Positions 11,701-23,541 of a DNA stretch of 64,000 nucleotides are shown here, piece by piece; positions within the stretch are counted from its first letter, which is position 1, and each line of letters opens with the position of its first letter. Location: NCBI GenBank assembly GCA_916700875.1, contig CAKAKS010000038.1, positions 18,621,326 through 18,685,325 of the forward strand. Direction: 5' to 3'. Under the pieces are notes generated by a model that was not told the origin of the DNA, did no database searches, and worked only from the letters and a program-made list of their open reading frames with translations. The stretch is from Sebastes aleutianus (taxonomy: Eukaryota; Chordata; Actinopteri; Perciformes; Sebastidae). The translations under genes were made by a program, and so were the position numbers.

Positions 11701-13443
11701 CAGCAGCAGCAGCAGCAGCAGAGTGCCTCCTGCCATGCACCAGGCATTAGCAGCCACAACAAAAAAGGGAAGAGCCAAAGAGAACCCCCTTTCCTTCTTT
11801 CCTTTTCTTTTTTCCCCCCCTTACTCGACGTGGATGGGTAAACTGAGATTACGAAAGCAGGCGTGAGCAGTCAGGTCAGCGAGATAAGAGTTATCTGGCC
11901 TCAAGATTGAATTCATGCTATATAGAGCAATTGACCAGGGCTTTCATAGCAATATTAAACTCCAACCAAGGCTATACTAGGACTATGTGATCCTTCACCA
12001 GTACCAATGCAGACACCAGTGAACTGCCCCGAACCAGAGCGTCACCATAGACAAAAAAAAAATTATGCAAATAAGTAAGCGCCTTGTGAAAGCCAGTTCA
12101 CATCACCTCTCCTCCTCCTCCCCCAACCAAATGAGGTAGTGCATGCGTCTAGAAAAAAACATAATGTTACAAATAGCATGGAAAGTCCATCCCTAACGTG
12201 TTTTTTAAATCTTTTTTTTTGTTATTATTTACTCCACTAAGTGGGATTATGAGCCCAATAGTGGACGAGATGCTGGAGAGAGAAGTGGAGAATACAAAGG
12301 AATAATCAGCCGCTGCTGACCATGCTGCATTTCCATTTCCACGGGACATAAAGGGCTTTCTATCCAGCGGCTCAATCATTAACCCGCATTTTTTGCATAA
12401 TAGTCCTTCAATCTTTTGGCACAGGGGATTCGTTTTCATTCCAGGTTGCCAGGTATTGCCACTGCCACGCTTGGCTTATTCCTGGTATGAACAATGCAAT
12501 ATTATTTTAAGATTAGAAAGGACAACAACTTCAGATCAAAGCCTGAAGTATATCAAGGGGAAAACCCCACCAGGGTGTGAAAAATGGGAAGAAGGTTCAT
12601 CACCAAAAGGCAGAGAGGAGGACATGCAGCGAGGAGCAGAGGAGAGGAGAGGAGGGAATCCCTCTGCATGGTAATGTTTCTTATTTGCAGCCAAAAGGAA
12701 AGAATGGAGGAAAAAAAATAGATTTATGTCCTCTCAGCTTCCTCAGGCTGTAAACACATCCAGAGCTGCAGCTTCTCTGCTGGTTTCAGGCTCTGGGACA
12801 AAAATCCAATGACACAATTAAAAAGGGAGACCACTCGGACGGCGTGGGAGGCTGTGTGGGACAAAAATTCACGCGTGAGGATTTTTTTTTTTAGCCAACT
12901 CGGCTTTTTCTTTTGGAAACCAGGCGAGTCACATTGTATTGTATTGTAATTATTTACCTCTTTGTGTTTTGCTAAAATGCTGATCTCTTTAATTTGAGGC
13001 CCTGAGCTGAGGCTGAAATGTCATGAGGTGGTGGTCGTGCGTAATAAGGCGTAAAACAATGTGGCAGGAAAAAAAATCTGAAATGTTGATGAAAGAAAAT
13101 CCATTTTTTAAAAACTTAAGCGCAAGTAAACTAGCTACAAGCAGATGGCTTTCAGTGAAAGTAGTTTTTGAAAGGAGTAAGGCACCGCTCCAAGAGCCGC
13201 GATTCCTCTCGTCACTTTTATAGTGACAAATTACACCACAAAGACAAGTGGAAGAGAAGGAATTATTGCTCTCGGGCTGGTCATATTGCTGCTGCTACAC
13301 GGAAATGTACAAGCCATATAGGTTGCTGCTTCCATGTCTCTGTGAAAGGCTTCGGTGGGCGTGTGTGATACTTATTAGAAATTGAATAAGGATATCACCA
13401 TCAAGCATTCATAACGCAAATCAATAAAGATATATGGACTTAC

Positions 13444-13504
13444 CGAAGGCAGTTCAAGGTGTCTCGGAGACCGTGCGGTGGCCTGAATTCACTCGGCTGG
13501 ATTT
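13444..13504 (-). other. Candidate internal 5' noncoding exon of hoxa3a
   Basis: A 61-nt minus-strand block has both splice signals: acceptor CTCATTGCAG|AAATCC and donor CTTCG|GTAAGT, the latter a near-perfect donor. The sequence between is GC-richer than its surroundings. It lies about 4 kb upstream of the hoxa3a start codon and fits the multi-exon 5' leader known in vertebrate Hox3 genes. Confidence 0.45.
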
Positions 13505-14803
13505 CTGCAATGAGGAATAATAAACATGCTCAATTTCTCAAGAATATAATACAACCTTTTAACGTGTTCTGGAAAATATATCAGTGTGGATATTATTTTT
13601 GAATAGGAGTTGTATAGAAAAGGTATAGAAGTATAGCAAAGGTGATTATAAATAACAAGTCTGTTGTTATAATGCGTAATTATTTAGGCCTTATTTTTTA
13701 AAAGGTGGAAAACTAAACAAAAACAGGATAACCCAAATCTAGTAAAATTCGATGCAATCATTCTCAGGATAATTATTTGGGTCAAATATTATATTTAGCA
13801 GCAAGCTCCAAGTCTTTGTGTTAAAATATGAATAGGAACAATTACAATCTAGATTACTTTGTTGCAACAAAATATCAACCGAAATATGTAGAAAAACACA
13901 AAACCATAAAGAAATAATAATACACAACCTGCATGAATAAAAAACAGAATGCAAAGATCCTCCTCAGACAAAAATAGCATTACAACCACAAATATTGCTG
14001 CCTATATCAGCGTAATATCACTAATAACATCAAAATGGGCCAATGCAAATAACGTGTTTTGTTGTTTCCCTACTGGCCGGTAAGCATTTTCTCCAACAAA
14101 CGGATCGAATAGTCATTAGCTCTCGCGCACCATCTTCCCCAAGTCCCCGCGCCCATAAATCAAGCTCGAGCGCCGCGTGACCTCAGCGCGGCCGCGCGGT
14201 CCTGGATGGCACTCCGTCTTCCATTATATCCTCGTTTTCCCTGGCGGAGCGACACAACCCCACCGCTTTCCACATGCTTTTTTATGGAAGCTCGTCTTGA
14301 TGTATCATTTACGCACATAAAAAAAAAAAACACACGTAAAGAGACACGAGATGTTTGGTTTTTATAGGAACCGGTTGCACCTCGGTAGCAGCCGAGCGCT
14401 CTGTTTGGGTTTTTTTCTTGGAATATTTAAATGGCTGCTTTATTTACAAACGGTTTGCACAGGCCTATTTATTCAAATGGCTGCTTGTGCTATTAAAAGA
14501 TGTGAATAAAACAGCATTCTTTCCTATACTCTTTTCTAAGTTTACAAGGAAACCAATAATGGCTTTTGATATAGTGTTTAGCTTTTGGAAGCATAAAATG
14601 AAACCTATATTTAAATAGCCCAGACAAATCCTCTAAATTGTAACCTTTGTTGTGTGTAAATATTCGGAAGGCCTATTTATGTTTATTAGCTCTGATGAGA
14701 TATTAACAGATAGGTAAATATCACTTCTTGGTCTATATTTGCTCCTGCAGAAACCCTGGAGCCCTTATTTTACTGACCTCTGCCTCGCGCAGCAATAACT
14801 CAC

Positions 14804-15132
14804 GACAGTAATGAACAATCGGCGGAAATACCTCAAAATAAAATCCATCCTCCCAAAGCTCGGGCTCTGACTCTGTCCGCGTGGAAAAAACATATCCGTC
14901 CGTGACAGCAAGTGTAATACATCCACAAACTCGGGATCGTCTCTCTCTTTCAGGCTTGCCTCTCTTTTTCTTTTTCTCCACCTCGACAAAACAAAATTAC
15001 AAAGCCCGGACTCCCATCACGGAAAGTGGGGGTAACCCGCATATAATGAGCATCATATGGCACAGACCGGGGCTCCGGTTTTCTTCCCCGTGCCATAACA
15101 TCGCGCAGTATTATGCGCCCCCTTCTCACGTG
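14804..15132 (-). promoter_or_regulatory. Candidate distal promoter and first exon (hoxa3a type)
   Basis: CACGTGAC at 15127, the motif seen at the coding Hox promoters, is followed in the minus direction by a GC-rich stretch that ends in a GTGAGT donor (GT at 14802-14803). No homeobox follows, so it could be a distal start site for hoxa3a. Only motif and splice-site evidence. Confidence 0.3.
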
Positions 15133-16011
15133 ACGCAACGTCAACTTAAATCCCTTTTATTTGAGCCCGTGAATCATTAATGGAGGCAGTCATTGCCCCT
15201 GAGGAGAAAACGGATCAGTTTGGAGGGAGAAAAAAGAGGCACTATGTGACACATTGCAATGTATCTGGCAAAGAGGAGCGAGTCTCTTGCAGAGAAGCAG
15301 CTTTTCCACGTGTCGCCCCATTCAGAGTGGAAAGACTGTTCTGTCAGTTTTAAAGTGCCATATATTTTGGTGCCTGTTAGCGGCTGAAAGGGCTGCTAAT
15401 CCTGCCTGCATTATGCTGAGTTGTTCAAGTGCAGCCAAACTCTGCTCTGCTCTGCTCTGAGCCAGCCAGGACTAAAAAACCCAGAATGTTTTGCACTGCA
15501 GCGTGATAATTCGCACTATGTGAGAATATGGAGAGGGGCTTTCCATACAAAATACCATTTATGAGTGGCATAATGATTACTCATCACTCCATATTCTCCT
15601 TTTCTCTTTTACAACACAGCCAGGGCTATATACATGGAGATCTTTACTCAATATCGCCCCCCACGTCCACAGTCGCACAGTTTTTAGTTGTAGCACCACT
15701 TAATCAGAATTTGGTTCTCCATCAGCAAACGCCTGCATGCCTTATGGCCAAAAATGTCACACATTTACCTGTCCTACATACATAAGGAGGGTGTGCGTCC
15801 TGGTGGGTCGTGTGTCAGTCAGCATGTGAGTGGAAAGTGGAGGTGAGGTAACCAAAGAGTGGCTGCTCGACCCTCGCTGATCAGTACATGGACCCATGCG
15901 ACCTAATGTTTCCTATGACCAGCTGAGTGATGTTAGAAATTACAGGTTTGTGCAAAGGAAGAGTTTTGGAGGGTTTGGGTACGATGGCGACTAATACATA
16001 ATTCTGCTGTT

Positions 16012-16450
16012 TGCATTGCATTGTCAAAATCCATACAAACAATAATTGAGCTTTGTTCCACCTTTGAAGGCATAAATGTTTTTGACTAAGCTTTGCAAGA
16101 ATAAATGTAGACCGATGCTTCTTCTTCTTCTTCTTCTTCAACTTTAAGAAAAGTTTCAGCTATACACCTATACAGTATTTTTTTTACCTATATAGCAACG
16201 TGTACATGTGTTACCACTTATTTTTAAACAAATTTGCAAAATGATCTAGTCTCATAAAACATTTGAAGGTTAAATTCTATCATCCGAAATTGTCAGGGTT
16301 TAAAGATTTAAGAAGTTTTGGGAAATAAGACCTGCTCTCTTCTATCATATTTATTGAGAAATCCAAGGTTCAAATAACGTTTAACCACAAAACACATGAA
16401 CATACTATGCAATTAATGTAGTTTTTAAGTTAGTTTTGCCAAAACCACCA
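16012..16450. repeat. Interspersed direct repeat, left copy
   Basis: About 430 bp beginning GCATTGTCAAAATCCATAC, repeated in direct orientation at 18093-18490 with scattered substitutions and small indels. The two copies bracket the plus-strand candidate gene at 16649-17371. No coding frame. Segmental duplication or flanking repeats of a larger mobile element are both possible. Confidence 0.85.
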
Positions 16451-16559
16451 TAATATAAACAAATTCCTATCTAAAGAGCATTTCATGGTAGATATCTAAC
16501 TTCTATACCTCCACTTTATTGCCAAAAGTCCTATAGCCCCGGAAGAGCTTCTCTCCTCT

Positions 16560-16648
16560 CGGCACCGTTTGGCGCTTGTTTTCCGTCATCACCGAGCAGC
16601 GGGCGGGGAAAAAATACCACCACAACTATTAATCATTTTTGGGCGGAC
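16560..16648 (+). promoter_or_regulatory. Plus-strand promoter with E2F site and GC box
   Basis: A GC-rich island precedes a good-context ATG (GCGGACATGG). It holds TTTGGCGC (E2F consensus) at 16568-16575 and GGGCGGGG (SP1-type GC box) at 16601-16608. This composition differs from the Hox promoters here, which use CACGTG/CCAAT and are transcribed on the other strand. Confidence 0.45.
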
Positions 16649-17371
16649 ATGGACAGCATCCCACTCCCACACCACCACCAACCAGCCTTTGTCTTCTCAA
16701 ACTACAACTTGAGCGGTAAACTTTTTAAAGAGAGGAGCGGAAGCAGACCAGCTCTTATTAATTCACCTTCAACACTTCTAAAACTGAAAAGAAAAGAGGA
16801 GGAACATCAATGATCAGGATTTTAAAAAAAAATACTTTTACGCACAGGTTTTATACGCATGATTATGTAAAATTATCTTTTGTTAAACTGAATGTGTTAT
16901 CTTGTTCTCTCTTTGTTCTTTTCAATTACAGATGTGGAGCTGTCACTGCAGGATTATATGGTTGGACATGACCGTGCACTGAAACTTATAAAACTGAAGA
17001 AAAGACGAGGAACATCAATGATCAGGACTTTTACGCACAGGTTTTTAGACGCATGATTATGTAAAGAAGACTGTTTGTTAAACTGAATGTGTTATCTTGT
17101 TCTCTCTTTGTTCTTTTCAATTACAGATGTGGAGCTGTCACTGCAGGATTATATGCTTGGACATGACCGTGCACTGGAAGATAATCCCACATTGCCTTTC
17201 GCCACCGCACCTGAACTTTTCCCTGACCCGGGCAAAGGCATAGAGAGTCGAGTGGGGAAGTTATTTTGGGTTCAAAAACAAGAAGATTGGAAACCAAAAA
17301 GGCCATCAGCTGGTTACTTTTTTCACTTTTTGTTGCACTTTTTTCAGACTTTCCTTTTTACTCAAAGGTAG
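16649..17371 (+). CDS. Unrecognised two-exon reading frame, antisense to the Hox genes
   Basis: Exon 1 is 16649-16715: ATG, 22 codons beginning MDSIPLPHHHQPAFVF and ending SNYNLS, then a donor G|GTAAAC. A pyrimidine-rich acceptor (TTCTTTTCAATTACAG) ends at 17126, and exon 2 at 17127-17371 continues in the same frame to TAG, giving 103 aa. The phase match, the E2F/GC-box promoter just upstream and the strong start context favour a real or recently real gene. Exon 2 begins DVELSLQDYMLGHDRALEDN and later becomes basic and aromatic. The acceptor and first ~48 nt of exon 2 also exist as a tandem copy at 16932, which would yield a shorter 64-aa product. I do not recognise the family and see no domain, signal peptide or membrane segment. 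It may be the 5' end of a captured gene, or an antisense RNA whose frame is fortuitous. Confidence 0.45.
16786..17180. repeat. Tandem duplication (about 195 bp) containing a splice acceptor
   Basis: The block from AGGAACATCAATGATCAGG through GACATGACCGTGCACTG occurs twice head to tail (about 16796-16981 and 16990-17177). Each copy carries the same acceptor TTTTCAATTACAG and exon start. The 5' copy has an extra A-run and one ATGG/ATGC difference. Confidence 0.85.
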
Positions 17372-18092
17372 AAGTTGATTGATTATGTTTTAAATCTCAA
17401 CTGTTTTCACATAAAACAAATATTTCAGAGTTATTTACACAAATCAGGGCTCCTTATCACTGTCAGCAAAGAGGAGTTAGAGGCGCAGACCTCTGGATGT
17501 TGGCCAGACGGCGGTCCATATCTCCCCACAATGTTGACACTCGGAGCTCTTAACAGCCAGGCTTGGGTTACCGATACACTCAGGCGAAGATAACTCTTTC
17601 TGCAAGGTTTACATCGGCCAACATCAAGGCTAATGCGAAATTCAACGCCTTAAGCCGACTTGGAGACATCTCTCATGCAGACGAGCTATAGGACAACCTA
17701 ATTGTTTGCGTAAAGGTGATTGTAATAAAGCAGTTTTCATGTTGAACTTACTGGCTCTTTTTTTATGACTGAAAATGTTCCCAGATCATATATATAACAA
17801 GCTTTTGTTCAATAGCTGTCCGTTAAATTCTGGAGGTAAGTGCAAAGTAGCCCATTAATAATAATAAAAATCATTATTATTATACACATTGTCACATACA
17901 AGGACTTTGTTAATGTTTAACCTGTGTCTAAATTGACTATTGTGTTCACTCTCATTGAAAGGCTCTTTCAAGCAACATATAAGCCCTTTACATTGTTACT
18001 ATTGTTAAATACACTGATTCTCATTTTTATATTCAACAGTGAGATAAATATATTAATTACAATTATTATAATTAATAACACATAGTTAACGT

Positions 18093-18490
18093 TGCATTGT
18101 CAAAATCCATACAAACAATAATTGAGCTTTGTTCCATCTTTGAAGGCATAAATGTTTTTGGGGCTAAACTTTGCAAGCATAAATGTAGACTGATGCTTCT
18201 CCTTTTTCTTCAACTTTAAGAACAGTTTCAGCTATACAGTATATTTTACCTATACAGCAACATGTGTGTTACCACTTCATTTTAAACTAATTTGCAAAAT
18301 TATTTAGTCTCATAAAACATTTGAAGGTTACATTTTATCATCCAAATTTGTCGTGGTTTGAAGATTTAAGAAGTTATGGAAAATTAGACCTGCTCTCTTG
18401 TATCATATTTATTGAGAAATCCAAGGTTCAAGTAACGTTTAAGCACAAAACACATGAACATATTATGTAATTAATGCAGTTTTCAAGTCA
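18093..18490. repeat. Interspersed direct repeat, right copy
   Basis: Second copy of the block at 16012-16450; same orientation, about 2.08 kb to the right. Confidence 0.85.
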
Positions 18491-18730
18491 ATTAAAAAAA
18501 CGTTTTTCAATTAAATTCAGAAATAATATTATTTGAGTTTAATAAGCAAATTGGGATATTTGCAAGCTCAGAAACTCTGCAGCAATGCATAGCTGGAAAT
18601 AATCCTATTACAATATACACGAATATGTGCCAGAAGATCATGAAACAAACTCCACATCCGGGATATTTTATACCAATTTTTCAACAACCTCCACAAAATG
18701 TAAAAAGAAAAAACAGCCAAATCTACTCAC

Positions 18731-18887
18731 AAGTCATGACGGTCTGAGTCCAGCGGACAGAGTTTCTATCTGTCAGAGGAGAAGAGATCTGACTCGCACC
18801 CTGCAGAGAATCACTTCAAATGAAAATAAGGCAGATTTTCACATCTATTTCTGACCCCGGGGCATTCATTATTCAACAAGTCACGTG
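18731..18887 (-). promoter_or_regulatory. Candidate distal promoter and first noncoding exon
   Basis: CACGTGA at 18882 is followed leftwards (minus strand) by an exon-like stretch that ends in a donor GACTT|GTGAGT at 18731. It lies downstream of hoxa4a and upstream of hoxa3a, where distal Hox3 transcripts begin in other vertebrates. Confidence 0.3.
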
Positions 18888-19598
18888 AACGAGCGAATTA
18901 AAATTTCAGTACATTGGAAGTGACCTCTATTCGCGAATCAAATGACTTGAAATCTTGTAATTTAACTAGTTGGACTTCTTGGAGTCTGCGCAAAAATCGG
19001 TGCCAATCAGCCTCAACGCCATCTTCTGCACGGCTCCCATGTCTGCAGCGAGTGCTGCTGCACAGAGGGCTGGATAGTATGTGCGAAGAGGGTTTTAACA
19101 TTTCTGCGGGATAATTTTTCTCATGCATACATAAAAGTTGCGTGAAATATGCAACAAAAACGACACCAACAAGTATAAAATGTGTCTTTCACTCAGTGGC
19201 TTTTACTTTGGTGAATTTTGGTGAATTTCAGTTTTATGTAATTTATTATTAAATGCATTTGCAAACACATTCATTATGTTATTATTGACATATATATTGA
19301 GCAGAAACAATCAGTGCCAAAACACATTGCAAATCATACTAAATTACATGCACAATGCCAGCATGTTTCAGCTCATATCTTGCCCTCTCTACACGACCTG
19401 ACAGGGGTGTTTCTGTGATATATTGCAGATGAGCTGTCTCTAAGAATAATTTTGGGAAAATTCATGGCTCAGATTCACACCTAAACACCCGTTTTTGTTT
19501 CCGCGCTGTCTCTGGGTAAATCTTAAATGAGAAGAAGAAGAAAAAGCTCGCGAAGGTCTCAAGCGCTGATGTATGATCTGAACATTGTGTGTGTCGAA

Positions 19599-19611
19599 AG
19601 GTCAGAGGTCA
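19599..19611 (+). promoter_or_regulatory. DR1 nuclear-receptor element
   Basis: AGGTCA-G-AGGTCA, a perfect direct repeat with 1-bp spacing, which binds RXR heterodimers, COUP-TF or HNF4. It is about 1.75 kb downstream of the hoxa4a stop, where Hox4 genes carry 3' retinoid-responsive neural enhancers (those use DR5, so this is an analogy). A CCAAT-type ATTGGCC lies about 25 bp to the right. Confidence 0.5.
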
Positions 19612-21359
19612 GAAGAAGTGCTCGGAGCCGGTGATTGGCCAGAGCCGACCGTGTCCTCTGGTTGAACTCTCTATTGTTTGGATGTAGCAGGTAGTGACCA
19701 ACACTCACACTCTGGTGCACTAAGGTTGGCTGAGATCTCCTTATTATGGCGAGATAGAACAATATGTGAGGCCGGATACATTTAACAATTTGGGATTTTG
19801 TTTGATTCCCATGTGAAAGCTCTTGCAGCTCCTAAGCAGCTGATACTGCCTCTTGAATTCCAACCACATCTCATCTTTATCCCCAAAAAATGCGCATGAC
19901 TTTCATGCACATTTTACGGATTAGGATTCCAGTCAGTTGAGCATTAATAGAAATAATGCAATCAGACACATCAACACTTTCTACGCAATGTGTTGCGTTT
20001 GGGGATACGTTTTTGTAAGACATTCCCAATAGGCTTCACATATTAAATACCTTAAAATGTTTTTTCCTTCTCTGTAAATATTACTTTAAGAGAATATGCA
20101 CAACTTTACGCACGGATTAACACGCTATTCTTCTCTGCAAAATAACATAAAATATAACAAATTGATATTGATTCTATTCAGATGAAATAAAAAAAAATAC
20201 ATATTAAGTATTATCAAAGTGTGGCGCAGTGAATTATCCAATGCTCGGACACACTATCATCATTTTACGCACGCATCTCCAAACATTAGAGAACTGATTC
20301 AAATGCTTTAAATACAAGTTTTAAAAATTAAATCCACATCCACTTACTGTAGTGAAAATAAACAGCATGACAATGAAATATTTAAGTTTAAAAAATGCAA
20401 TCCCCAAATTAGGAATCTATTTTTTAATTTTGTTTTTTTTAAAGGAGACACCTACATGCATTTGGCACGTTAATACGCACGGCTTCAAAAATACATGTTG
20501 CGCTCAAATCAAACCAGCATTCGCAATAACAAAATATCCAAAAACAAAGTCAATCTTATAAGTGAAGTACATATATTTATTTCACAAGGACATATTGAGC
20601 CTACACTAGCCTACATCACAACGACCATTACTGAGACAACACATACAAATATTCACAGTTTAGAACACAGCACAACATGGGACGGACTAGCACAAATAAA
20701 CCTATAGACCTTTACAACACCGACAAACATAATTTCTACTTGACGAAATGCTTTTCCTTATTGTGCCTTCATTATGATTTGCCTATGTACATTAAAATGT
20801 GAAAGTCTCCGTGGACTACATTCAACAGTAAACCAACCCACTCAAACACACAAACACTGTTACTCTGACTGATGCCTCTAAAAACAGCCGTCTGGTTCCC
20901 TATAACAGGCATCTATAGAGTCTCGCTAAATATCTTTCAAGTATATTAGAGCTTTCCATGAGCAATAATAATAAAAAAACATTAAAAAAATGAGTTCAAA
21001 CTTACTTTTGCCTCACTCACTTTTAACTGTATAACGATACATTGTTTTGATCCAAGTCCTACTTTTTGAAATGTGCGTTATCCTTCTTTCATAATAATAA
21101 TAACAAATATATAAACACTTCAGTTGCCAATCGTGGCAATTAAAAGGTGGATTTCAAGCTTATATGAAGAGGGCGAAGGAAAGGGTACAAAGGACGTGAC
21201 AGAGGGGCCCAATGGCAGAGGCAAGGTGAAAGAAGATAACACCATGTGTGTGTAAAATACTGAGAATCGGTCCATCAAATTCCACTTGTGATATTTGCCA
21301 TCTCAGTCTGGATTGGGGTGTTTTTTTGTTGTTGTGGGATGGGGTTCATATTCAGTGCA

Positions 21360-23415
21360 CTATAGACCTGCGGTGCACGGCGTGGGGACAAGCTGCTGGC
21401 CTGTTTTGATCTGCTGCTGCTGCTGGGCCCCCGAGGACACCGAGGACGAGGAGGCCGAGCTGGACGAGCGGATCTTGGTGTTGGGCAGCTTGTGCTCTTT
21501 CTTCCACTTCATCCTCCGGTTCTGAAACCAGATCTTCACCTGGCGCTCGGACAGACACATGGTGTGCGCGATCTCCACCCGCCTGCGCCTGGTCAGGTAC
21601 CGGTTGAAGTGGAATTCCTTCTCCAGCTCCAGAGCCTGCTGGCGGGTGTAGGCAGTGCGGGACCTCTTGGGCACTCCTCCAGTGTAATTGGGGTTGACTG
21701 GAAAGGGGGGGGGGGGGGAGGAGAAAAAGCCATACACAGGCAAAGCAAGCAGGTGTTACATGCATGCGTTTATTCCAAAAACCCATATAGTCCCTCCAAA
21801 TGGGCACATTGCAAGGTAGCATTCCAGACTTGCAAGGTGCTGCTTGTATGTTTGAATGCAATAAAAGCATCTGTCGAACAATGCACAAAATACAATATAG
21901 GACAATAATCACCCAATTGACCATTGGGAGTAAAAGGAAGCAAACTTGGGGCGAGTAAACAAATTTGTTTTTTACATCTGTTATTATGAGTGTTCTACAG
22001 TATTGTTATACTACATGGTATACAAGAGTTTGTCGCCTACTTTAAGTCAAAACTGCTCAACCAAATGAAAATCTACTCAAAGATTGCAGGTCAACCCCTT
22101 GAGAAATTCTATGAATCAGCCAGTTATCATAATAACATCTTAAGGCTGGCTAAAACACCATCGTCTCTGAACCCCAACCATGTTTTGAACAGTGAATATG
22201 AATTGTTACAATCAAATCGGAGATACAGGGTTTAATAAGGTTAGACTGAAGCACTCTTTTGTGCACCAGTCAATCTTAAAATTAAATATGGAGCCTAATA
22301 ATCCCAGATCAAATGTACGTTGAAGGGCCCTGAATATCGTCTTCTTGTGATTGCAATGTTTAAATGTTATGTATCCTTGTTTCTTGTCTTTGTCCTTTCT
22401 GTGATGTTGCAAATAGAGCTGCTGTGATGCAAAACAAATGTCAGACCTGTCTGACAATAAAGTATTATCGTATTATCGTATTACACTATCTAAGTAATTT
22501 TCAAAAAAACGATATCACATTTCTGGGTTTTTGGTGGGAAAATCACAGCCGCTCTGTTTTGTTTTTCTCTCCGCCTCTGTTTCACTAGTTTACGCACATG
22601 ACCTTAATGTGGAAGATGCCGAGTAGTACAAGCACTCGCATCCAGGGACATATCAAGCTTAGAAAATGATTAACAAAAAACAGCAGGGTGTTGGATATTA
22701 CAGGTTTGGCTCGGCTCCAGTAGTGGTGTGGAGGTAGGTAGTTTGGGTTTAAAAAAAAAAAGCAACAAAGAGCACATGGCCCCAGACAGACGAAACACAG
22801 GCAATAAAATTTACGAGGGTCCTTAATTACCGACCCTGCTGCTCGATAGTCGTAAATTGCTGGTGTAAAAGGGCTGCTACTAGTGCTGCCTCAATAGGCT
22901 TGCAGTGTGTTCCAGTGGTTGTTTCTCAGTGGTTCTGCTATTTGCTGCTATTTAAACCGTAACGATAACTCACTGTTGCTAACGTGGACCTTTTTCATCC
23001 AAGGATAGACCACCGGCTCCTTGCCCTTCGCCACGCCGGGATATGCATCACTTGCGAGGCTGCAGTCTTTGCTGGCATTCGCCCCTGCGCCACCACCACC
23101 ACCACCACCACCGTCTGGGGCCGCGTTGAGGCGAGGTCCGGTGAGGCTCTGTGGAACCGGCTGCTGTGCGTGATGCGCATCGCCAAAATCATCCAGTCCG
23201 GTGCTGGCGACATTGCCGTAGTCGTAGCCGGATTCTGTGTAGTTTGACCTCGGATAGGATGGCTCGTCGTGATGGGGGAAGCCCGTATCTTTTGGCCGCT
23301 CGTAGTAGTCACCAGGGTTGGGGATGTATCCGCTCTGCTGGTGCTGGTATTCGTCGCATGGAGGAAAGGAAGGCTCGATATAGTTGGAGTTTATCAAGTA
23401 GGAACTCATGGTCAT
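21360..23415 (-). CDS. hoxa4a: Hoxa4a homeodomain transcription factor, two exons
   Basis: Exons are 23415-22974 and 21697-21360, giving 259 aa. The start MTMSSYLINSNYIEP is the conserved Hox4 N-terminus. A run of eight glycines is at about 102-109. YPWM is at about 137-140, followed by KKVHVSN. The donor AACA|GTGAGT joins acceptor CCAG|TCAACCCC to give SNINPNYTGG, matching the Hox4 linker. The homeodomain is at about 157-216 with the Hox4 signature HTMCLSERQVKIWF. The tail is KLPNTKIRSSSSASSSSVSS plus a glutamine run. The protein is expected to act in the nucleus on cervical and posterior hindbrain targets. The 1,276-bp intron contains a LINE insertion, and its 3' splice site has an unusual run of about 14 C. 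The C-terminus after the homeodomain is short, ending LVPTPCTAGL. Confidence 0.97.
21825..21947. repeat. Duplicated segment, copy interrupted by a LINE
   Basis: Nearly identical to 26243-26360. The matching right flank (ACACTATCTAAGTAATTTTC) resumes only at 22483, so the LINE at 21948-22482 entered this copy after the duplication. Confidence 0.8.
21948..22482 (+). mobile_element. 5'-truncated LINE insertion in hoxa4a intron
   Basis: The plus-strand frame carries VLNSEYELLQSNRRYRV, a motif found near the C-terminus of fish LINE polyproteins, then a TGATGCAAAACAAATGTC to GACAATAAAGTATT 3' end and a TATTATCG-type tail. About 535 bp. Boundaries are set by comparison with the unoccupied duplicate at about 26360. 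Opposite to hoxa4a. Confidence 0.8.
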
Positions 23416-23519
23416 TAATTTGTGAAGTGCAACAATACTAATTTTTATCGCGCTGTCGTTTTTCTGATCTCCACATAAACCCTCCTACTCCCCCTGTCAA
23501 ATGTACAAAGTTGCCTGGT

Positions 23520-23541
23520 CACGTGCGAGGCGCGCACCAAT
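23520..23541 (-). promoter_or_regulatory. hoxa4a proximal promoter: E-box and CCAAT
   Basis: CACGTG at 23520 and CCAAT at 23537, 105-126 bp upstream of the hoxa4a ATG, with the same spacing as at hoxa3a. Confidence 0.55.

Larger units (their letters stand above)
9507..16480. other. hoxa3a/hoxa4a intergenic region, left part
   Basis: No protein gene recognised. Contents: an AATA-type microsatellite at 10644-10697, a CAG run at about 11700-11721, candidate minus-strand 5' exons of hoxa3a (see 11582, 13444-13504 and 14804), and a CACGTGACG promoter-like box at 15127. The block 14100-14300 is relatively GC-rich and CNE-like. A duplicated block starts at 16012. Confidence 0.5.
17372..21359. other. 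hoxa3a/hoxa4a intergenic region, right part, and hoxa4a 3' flank
   Basis: No protein gene recognised. It holds the right copy of the direct repeat (18093-18490), a CACGTG box with a downstream donor (18731-18887), a DR1 nuclear-receptor site at 19599, and the hoxa4a 3' UTR near its right end. 20000-20700 is AT-rich and featureless to me. Confidence 0.5.

Noticed and set aside
22735..22744. TAGGTAGTTT match to miR-196 seed
   Set aside because: It lies in the hoxa4a intron, so it is absent from the mature mRNA.
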